Shown piece by piece: positions 56,748 through 64,000 of a stretch of DNA of 64,000 bases. The notes below the pieces were generated by a model. It ran no database searches, was not told the DNA's origin, and saw nothing but the letters and a program-made list of their open reading frames with translations. Position numbers and translations under genes: made by a program. Positions within the stretch are counted from its first letter, which is position 1; each line of letters begins with the position of its first letter. The stretch spans positions 11,018,001-11,082,000 of the forward strand of contig JBANSL010000002.1 in the NCBI GenBank assembly GCA_037127255.1. The letters run 5' to 3'. The stretch comes from Persicaria tinctoria (lineage: Eukaryota > Streptophyta > Magnoliopsida > Caryophyllales > Polygonaceae).

Positions 56748-56829
56748 TACACCTACCTGATTGGAGACCCCTAATGTTATTGATCTTCGTAAACAACAGA
56801 GGAAAGAACCTGAGAGACCATTTTACCGG
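56748..56829 (+). pseudogene. Captured exon like splicing factor SF3b subunit 2 (SAP145)
   Basis: Between an acceptor (CTTTCAG|) and a donor (|GTAAG) the second frame reads ETPNVIDLRKQQRKEPERP, very like the segment of plant SF3b145 that follows its PSP domain. A TGA lies a few codons upstream in this frame, so it is a fragment. The parent protein is part of the U2 snRNP. Confidence 0.6.
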
Positions 56830-57161
56830 GTAAGAAATTTGTGCAGATGTTTAGTGATCAACTATAATTTTATGTTTTTTCCCCTTCTTCTGAATCCCTT
56901 CACACAATATTTTTTTTTCTGGAATATTTTTTTACTAATTTTAGATTGTAGATTAGCTAATCATTGATATTCAACATGAAAATTCTTATTTGTTGGAAAT
57001 TCTTTGATAAATGGTAGAACTATAATTATTGTGATTGGAATGGTTGCCCATGATGGTTGGAAATTTTCTTCTTCTAAGCTCACAGTTGCACCTGCGATAA
57101 GTGGAACCAACTCTTCCCGGTCAAGAAGCAATCTCCAAGATTCTCGAAACTGACTCTTTAG

Positions 57162-57871
57162 GTTGCTGAAAGAACTAAACATTTGCCTCATTTGTGGGAT
57201 CTTTGCTCAAACGAGATTGTTGTTCGAGCTGCAAAACATATCCTCAAGGTGACTTGCTTTCTGTTTGTCACCTTCGTCTTCTTATCACTGTGGCATTCTG
57301 ATAATCTGAAACTATTCTAGCAATTTTCAATTCTTTAATTTTTCTTGCTACCTTAACTTTAAAAAATAAATGTAGTGTCATTCAAATGCAAATTTCCTGC
57401 ATAGACGTTCATTTGCTATCGTTTTTTTTTTTTTTTATGTTAATCTCCTTTGTGAATAACCTGTGGTTGCTGTTTAGTGTTTTGCTTTGATCTTAATACT
57501 ATAGGGTCTTTTGAGAGAGACTGAGGATCATGATGTTGGACTTGCAATTGCACACTTTTTGAACGATTTCTTTGGAAATTGGCAAGCTGTTGCAGGGAAG
57601 ATTGCTAACGGTAGTGTGAGTGCTAGGTCCCAACAAAAGGTACGACTGTGTAGGAAGGATAGTTTTCTTCTTTTTATTGTTTGGAAAAAGAGAGAAAATT
57701 ATCTAAACTAAAAACCTATTTTACATGAATCTTCCGTCGTTCATTTGTTTTGAATTATGCTGAGCCTTCCTTTTTCAGATCTATGCAGGTATGAAGCAAC
57801 AACTGAAGAAGAGAGGCAATGTATTCAGTGCAAGGATTTCAACAACTTGGCTGCATAGGTATTTAGTGTGA
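57162..57871 (+). pseudogene. Captured exons like a CLU/REC (clustered mitochondria) protein
   Basis: Three phase-compatible exons: 57162-57248 (HLWDLCSNEIVVRAAKHIL), 57505-57639 (TEDHDVGLAIAHFLNDFFGN, then ARSQQK) and 57779 on (MKQQLKKRGN). All have GT-AG borders. The middle exon resembles the mid-region of plant REDUCED CHLOROPLAST COVERAGE/CLU-like TPR proteins. The name comes from memory of the family, so the identification is moderate. The last piece departs from the family and runs to a stop. It is a fragment of a large gene, not a working copy. Confidence 0.5.
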
Positions 57872-58209
57872 GATTAAGTAATTTCGCAAACTACTCAACA
57901 ACTTGGCTGTATGTTGATCTCCGGGTTTGCAAGGACGAAGCCTTAGCACTAACTCTGAGCTTTTTGTGAACATCTATGTCGTCTCCGAGCAATATTATTG
58001 TATTAAACTTTTCAAACTTTTGTTTAAATTGTTATTTAGTAAGCTATTCGTTATAATAAATATTTTATATTCTATTTTTTTTCCCTCGCATACGCGCCAT
58101 GGCGCGGGAATTCCACTAGTTATAGTTAAAAGTGTATAAATTAAAAGATACACCCAGTTTATCTGTATCACTCTTCAAAAACTTGTATTGGTTCTACCAT
58201 ATTTTTCAG

Positions 58210-58415
58210 TTAAATTTTAAAAAATTATAAACGTGTCGTGTCGGGTATCCGACAAATAAAAAATCTCGATCCGTATCCGACACGTTTATTACCGTGTTTT
58301 AGCGTTTCGTGTTATATTCGTGTCGTATCTTTTTCGTTTCGTATTTTATCGTGTCGTTTTGTTGCATGTTCGTATCGTGTCAGTCGTATCGTGTTTTTCT
58401 GGACACCCCTAGGTG
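58210..58415. repeat. CGTGTCG-rich degenerate repeat
   Basis: Repeated CGTGTCGTGTCGGGT and TCGTATCGTGT words, flanked by short inverted pieces. Common in plant TE sub-termini. No ORF of interest. Confidence 0.4.
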
Positions 58416-60313
58416 CAACTTATTAAGTTGCCACCTAAATTTTGCAGATTCAGTTATCCAATGCATTGTCATCATAGCTTTCCCATCAATGGTCAAAGAG
58501 AAGAGTTGTTGGGATTTGTTCGACACCAGTACTTTGGAAGGACATCTAATTGTTCATTCAAGAGGTAAAATTTCTACCATTTGATTTGAGGGTTATTCTC
58601 CTAGAATTAAGGTTTGATTGTAGGTGTTCAAGTTATGGTTTAGGTTTCAATTTAGGGGTTAGGTTACGAATTAGGAGGTTTTTATTTTGTGATTTAGTCT
58701 ATAGTTTAGGTTTCAAGCTATGAAGATATAGCAAAGAATGAAATTTGAAGTAGATGGTGTTAGCCCTCATCTAACGGTATTTGGTGATTAATTTTGTTAT
58801 TTCTCAAATAATGATAGTATTTGGTGAACTCCGTGTGCATGTATGGATGATCGCATTATATATTGGGGTTTATTGGTCAAATTTGAGGTTATGAAGTTGT
58901 TATATTTAGGCTTTAATTCTTGCACATAAGGTGTTAGATTAAATTTCTCCAAGGAGTTTATACATTTGAAATGAATTTTATTGATTGAGGCATTGCACAC
59001 AATGTGTTTGATAAAATGTATCTACGAATTATAGTTTTTTTTTTCCGGGGAAAAAAAACTTGGCTTCAATTGGCTTTAAGGAACCTGTCTAATTTCAATT
59101 TATATGAGGTCAGGCACATATGCCCGCAAGGTGTTTATAGAAATGTCAAATAAGAAATTTATATTGTTTGAGTCCTTTTTGGGTTGATTAAACTTTCTAC
59201 TGTCCTTTAATCTCATAGCTAGATTTCTAAATCATTGCTAGAGGAAAAGTTTTCGTGTTTGATTGGGTAGGAAAATAAGGTTATTTTGGATTTGAGCCTA
59301 TAACCTTTTCTCATGTACGTTAGTGATTTCCTTGCAATGAATCCCCCATAGTAATCAAGTTATAGCTTTGATTAGACCTATCAAGGAGGTTGGTGTATGG
59401 TGTCCAGTTAGTTGTGAATCTGATGGGTACTATTTTTTTTGTGTTGATTTCATCAAAATTTAGGGGGTTATTAATGCCAGAAATGTGATTATCCTAGACT
59501 TCTCTTTGGTCTCTTGTGGTTGTTCGGAATATATAATTGTAATGAAATTTTGTATTAGCTTATATTTTGCATGGAGGCTAAATTGACAAACTTTATTAAG
59601 AGATATATTATATGCAAGGTCTTGATCATACTCCATGAATTTCTCTATTTTGATGTATGTCTTATCTTTCTAGCAGTCCTGGAGTGTATATTAGGTATTG
59701 TTAGTTCAATATTTCTAGCATTCTTGGCTTTTATTTTAATGTATTGCTTATATTTTCTCTATTTTGATGTATGACTTATAGAAATCCTAGATGAGTGAGG
59801 AACTTTTGTTTCCCTTTGTCATTTCTAGCAAATATGTAAAAAAAAGTAACTCGAGAAAAGATAAGTTTTAGGCAACAACTAAGTTTTTTTTTTGCACATG
59901 TTCTCATTTTACCCATCTTTCGATGTCTACATAATATCACCAATTTACTTATCCTTTTATGGATTTTTGGTATCCAAATAATGATATCGTAGGTAAGTCT
60001 GAGGTGCAATCTTCATGGCCCTCATTGCGATTATGATAGAGGTAAGGATACAATTTCATTTTATGATAAGATGAGGTCTCCTTTGGTTGAAATTGATTTT
60101 TGCTATATGTGAAATTTTGACTTTTGGTATGTATCAGTAACAATGATAAATTTGGCATAATGATATTTTGGAATTGAAGCTCATTGCATGTTCAAAAGAG
60201 TTCTTAGTCCTTCTATTTTATAGTTGTTTTTCTTTTAATTGAAGTGAAGATCATCCGAACATGGTAGGATTTATTGAATGTTTCTTCTATGTTCATCTTT
60301 GTTCGCTTGATGA

Positions 60314-60497
<184 letters not shown>

Positions 60498-60682
60498 AGT
60501 ACATGAGTACATTATCAACTTCGAACCATCTTAATCTCTTGACATTAAGAATATTAGACAAGTTTTATGCATGATTTCAAGTTCTATGTCATTTAAAGTT
60601 AGTTTGTGGATTTCGTTTTATGAATGTCATAAAACTAATTTGAAATGACTTGGAACTCGAAATCGAGCTTGGTTGGCATCCT

Positions 60683-61235
60683 ATGATTTTTTTTTATCAC
60701 CACATAGATTTAATAAAAAGCATAAACCTTTGTCAGGATTGAGTGATTTTTCACAGTGAAAAGTTAAATGTCATGTTTTTTTTTACAACCATGAAATATT
60801 TCATTGTACCCCTATGAAACAACCTGCATTGCAATCAATTAATTTGAGTAATATATCAGGGGTGTATTTGTGGTCTGCAAATTTGACCTTTATATATTAT
60901 TTACCACATAGATTTAATAAAAATCATTAGCTTTTGACAAGTTGTTGTCATTTTCACGGGGGAAAATCATATGATTTTTTTTATCAACACATAGATTTAA
61001 TAAAAAGCATAAACCTTTGTCAGGATTGAGTGATTTTTCACAGTGAAAAGTTAAATGACATGTTTTTTTTACAACTATGAAATATTTCATTGTACCCCTA
61101 TGAAACAATCTGCATTCCAATCAATTAATTTGAGTAATATATCAGGGGTGTATTTGTGGTCTGCAACTTTGACCTTTATATATTATTTACCACATAGATT
61201 TAATAAAAATCATTAACTTTTTTACAACCATGATA
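60683..61235. repeat. Tandem duplication of about 287 bp
   Basis: 60683-60965 and 60969-61215 are nearly identical (both contain CATAGATTTAATAAAAAGC, TTGTCAGGATTGAGTGATTT and ATATCAGGGGTGTATTTGTG). A partial third start follows at 61190. Confidence 0.85.
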
Positions 61236-61416
61236 TATTCTATGGTGCTCTTAAACTTATTGGTGCATACAGAGAAAGGGTTGAAATATTGATATTTGAT
61301 CCAGGTGGAATGCTGGGTTGGAATTGGTCTGTTGATTGTGGTACTTACTGTCGAGATATTGACATACAATTGTTTTTAGTAAAGAATTTTGTCTTTGATC
61401 TAGGAGGTCGGGAGTT

Positions 61417-61592
61417 ACAAATAAAAGTTGTTAATGTTAATGTTATGGTTTTGTTGAGGGTTATTAAGGTTTCAACTGATGTTTTCATTAGAAATTATAT
61501 GGATACAAATAAAAGTTGTTAATGTTGATGTTATGGTTTTGTTGAGGGTTATGAAGGTTTCAACTGATGTTTTCATTAGAAATTATATGGAT
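61417..61592. repeat. 88-bp direct tandem duplication
   Basis: ACAAATAAAAGTTGTTAATG at 61417 recurs at 61505, and the following 70 bp match with two substitutions. It interrupts the reading frame around 61289-61706, which has no recognised domain. Confidence 0.85.
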
Positions 61593-62142
61593 GATAGTCT
61601 TAAATTATTGGATTCACTTTATTGGAAGGATGAAGGAAGCAACCTCATGTCTTCATACCGATTTTTACTGCCTAAAATGCTTGATGTTGTCATGAAGCTG
61701 GTCTGAATTTTTTCTTACTGTTATAGTTGCCTGGCTGAGCTGTCATGGGAAGTGCTTTTCATAATTGATGTCGTAGATTTTCATTATCAAAAAGAAAGTG
61801 ATAGGAATGGATGCTTCAAGAGATTGGGACAAGTTTAGAAGAGTCATTACTGCATACACATGTTAGCATTGAGAAGTATTAATGGATTTTGTTTGTGATA
61901 TTGGAGCATTTTCATATAAGGTAGGATGAGTTGGGACAAAATACTCAAGGGATTACCAATTCATCACCGTCAATTGGCTTGTGCTATTGGATAATTGTTG
62001 CTTATTTTGCTCAAGTTAAATGGCTCTCATACGGTTGGATGTGATATTGCAAGCCAGTACAACTAGGGACATTGTTAGGAGAATGCACGAAGACAAACGA
62101 TATAATTTTTATTTTTACTCTTATCAATTATGAAAATTTTGG

Positions 62143-62205
62143 TTGTAATTGTAATTGTAATTGTAATTGTAATTGTAATTGTAATTGTAATTGTAATTAT
62201 AATTG
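62143..62205. repeat. (TTGTAA)n hexanucleotide repeat
   Basis: About ten units, just upstream of the second Helitron 3' end. Confidence 0.95.
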
Positions 62206-62433
62206 TATTATAACAGGGGTTGTAATTGATAACATGAGAACAATTCAAATAAAATATATTCATGGTATGGGAGAACTAAAGCGGTAAATTTCATGAAAAA
62301 TACTCACCCGTACAAGGTACGGGAAAAGTACTAGTTTTTTTTATTTTTAAAAAATATATTTACTAATAATTTAAATTTTAATGCCTTAAATAAAACAGAT
62401 TTTTCTCTCTCCTCCAATCTATCTTTCCCACCA

Positions 62434-63960
62434 TCTATATCTATATCTATATAAACTCTTAATTTAAAAGAATTTAGGATGACGTGTCAACCTTAGAGTA
62501 ATTTTAGGAGTCTTGACCAATCATTTTTTTGCCATTTTTCTTTGATTTTCTTTATTTCTATTTTTTTTTCTTTTTCCTTTAATTATCTTTTTATTTAATT
62601 TTACTAACTATCTATATAAACTCTTAATTTAGAAGAATTTAGGATGACGTGTCAAGCTTAGAGTAATTTTAGGAGTCTTGACCAATCATTTTTTTGCCAT
62701 TTTTCTTTGATTTTCTTTCTTTCTATTTTTTTTTCTTTTTCCTTTAATTCTCTTTTGATTTAATTTTACTAACTATAGGGCTTAATTCAAAACATTGATC
62801 TTAGCCTAAATTATAATTTTAGTAGTTTTTTTCTAAAAAAAACAATATAAACTCTTAATTTAGAAGAGTTTAGGATGACATGTCAAGCTTAGAGTAATTT
62901 TAGGAGTCTTGACCAATCATTTTTTTTGCCATTTTTCTTTGATTTTCTTTATTTCTAATTTTTTTCTTCTTTTTCCTTTAATTCTCTTTTTGATTTAATT
63001 TTACTAACTATTGGGCTTAATTCAAATTGATCTTAGCCTAAATTATAATTTTAGTAGTTTTTTTCTAAAAAAACATCTATATAAACTCTTAATTTAGAAG
63101 AGTTTAGGATGATGTGTCAAGCTTAGAGGAATTTTAGGAGTCTTGACCAATCTTTTTTTTTCCATTTTTCTTTGATTTTCTTTAATTCTATTTTTTTTCC
63201 TTCTTTTTCCTTTAATTCTCTTTTTGATTTAATTTTACTAATTATTGGGCTTAATTCAAAACATTGATCATAGCCTAAATTATAATTTTAGTAGTTTTTT
63301 TCTAAAAAAACAATCTATATCTATATAAACTCTTAATTTAGAAGAGTTTAGGATGATGTGTCAAGCTTAGAGGAATTTTAGGAGTCTTGACCAATCATTT
63401 TTTTTTCCATTTTTCTTTGATTTTCTTTAATTCTAATTTTTTTTCTTCTTTTTCCTTTAATTCTCTTTTTGATTTAATTTTACTAACTATCTATATCTAT
63501 ATCTATATAAACTCTTAATTTAGAAGAGTTTAGAATGATGTGTCAAGCTTAGAGGAATTTTAGGAGTCTTGACCAATCATTTTTTTTTTCATTTTTCTTT
63601 GATTTTCTTTAATTCTAATTTTTTTCTTATTTTTCCTTTAATTCTCTTTTTGATTTAATTTTACTAACTATTGAGCTTAATTCAAAACATTGATCATAGC
63701 CTAAATTATAATCTATATCTATATAAACTCTTAATTTAGAAGAGTTTAGGATGATGTGTCAAGCTTAGAGGAATTTTAGGAGTCTTGACCAATCATTTTT
63801 TTTTTCATTTTTCTTTGATTTTCTTTAATTCTATTTTTTTTTCTTCTTTTTCCTTTAGTTCTCTTTTTGATTTAATTTTACTAACTATTGGGCTTAATTC
63901 AAAACATTGATCATAGCCTAAATTATAATTTTAGTAGTTTTTTTCTAAAAAAACAATGGG
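62434..63960 (+). repeat. Tandem array of seven Helitron-like 5' termini
   Basis: Seven units begin (A)TCTATATAAACTCTTAAT and continue through TTTAGGATGA.GTGTCAA and GACCAATCATTTTTTT, at about 62446, 62611, 62844 (start degenerate), 63076, 63320, 63502 and 63718. Spacings are 165-244 bp. Longer units add a GGGCTTAATTCAAAACATTG..TTTTTTTCTAAAAAAAC spacer. The layout TCTATATA..CTTAA..GTGTC..ACCAAT matches the 5' end of the Helitron at 55120. No hairpin-CTAG 3' end is seen between units. The array starts about 100 bp after the 3' end at 62334 and may run past the window. Confidence 0.72.
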
Positions 63961-64000
63961 ATTAATTCAAAAGATAAAATTAATAATAAGAAAACATAAA

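Larger units (their letters stand above)
55096..58119 (+). mobile_element. Helitron carrying captured gene fragments
   Basis: The 3' end has the Helitron signature: a GC-rich hairpin (CGCGCCATGGCGCG, 58093-58106) followed 9 nt later by CTAG at 58116-58119, with host T next. The 5' end is TCTATATAATTACTTAAAAG..CACGTGTC, a typical Helitron start. It lies at the end of a short TCTATA repeat, so the true first base may be 55096 or any later TC up to 55120, each preceded by A. Inside are exon-like fragments with splice sites (SF3b2-like and CLU/REC-like), all in the element's direction. No Rep/helicase, so it is non-autonomous. Confidence 0.82.

Noticed and set aside
58797..59000. 67-codon minus-strand ORF and other short ORFs in 58.1-62.3 kb
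   Set aside because: AT-rich, no domain, no conservation evidence available.

Overview
This is nuclear DNA from a flowering plant, most likely a eudicot. It has GT-AG introns, CC-NB-LRR (CNL) resistance-type genes, a plant CRM-domain splicing-factor gene, a plant C2H2 zinc-finger gene with an EAR motif, and a dense load of plant transposons (Copia, hAT, MULE, PIF/Harbinger, Stowaway-like, Helitron, LINE, SINE). I cannot name the species from sequence alone.

Layout. 1-1.05 kb: decayed F-box/kelch pseudogene. 1.72-7.76 kb: Copia LTR retrotransposon, minus strand, with 5-bp target duplication. About 8.15-23.9 kb: copy A of a duplicated two-gene unit, a CRM-domain gene (+) converging on a CNL gene (-); the CNL has a 5'-UTR intron of about 6.8 kb filled with nested transposons. 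23.9-28.45 kb: transposons (two MITEs, nested hAT ends, LTR remnants, a terminal-inverted-repeat element with a minisatellite). About 28.45-40.85 kb: copy B of the unit, in the same orientation. 41.3-44.75 kb: small MITE, a 2.8-kb MULE carrying a 22-bp minisatellite, a SINE end. 46.1-47.8 kb: an intact ZAT-type zinc-finger repressor gene. 48.2-52.97 kb: LINE/retroelement remnants. 55.1-58.1 kb: a Helitron carrying exon fragments that look like SF3b subunit 2 and a CLU/REC-family protein. 58.1-62.33 kb: interior and 3' end of a second Helitron. 62.43 kb to the window end: a tandem array of at least seven Helitron-like 5' termini.

Host genes. Only four or five look functional: CRM-A, CNL-A (with a doubtful P-loop), CNL-B and the ZAT gene. 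The duplicates have decayed differently. CRM-A is open through all exons while CRM-B has a 1-nt deletion. CNL-B has a normal Walker A while CNL-A has lost its first glycine. CRM and CNL proteins are not known to work together, so I read the pair as a segmental duplication that carried both. Both CNL genes keep a matching untranslated first exon separated from the start codon by a long intron, and these introns are where most transposons landed.

Limits. Splice sites were placed by eye from GT/AG, reading phase and comparison of the two copies. Family names come from motif recognition, not searches. Element ends with exact coordinates are those where I found the target-site duplication.
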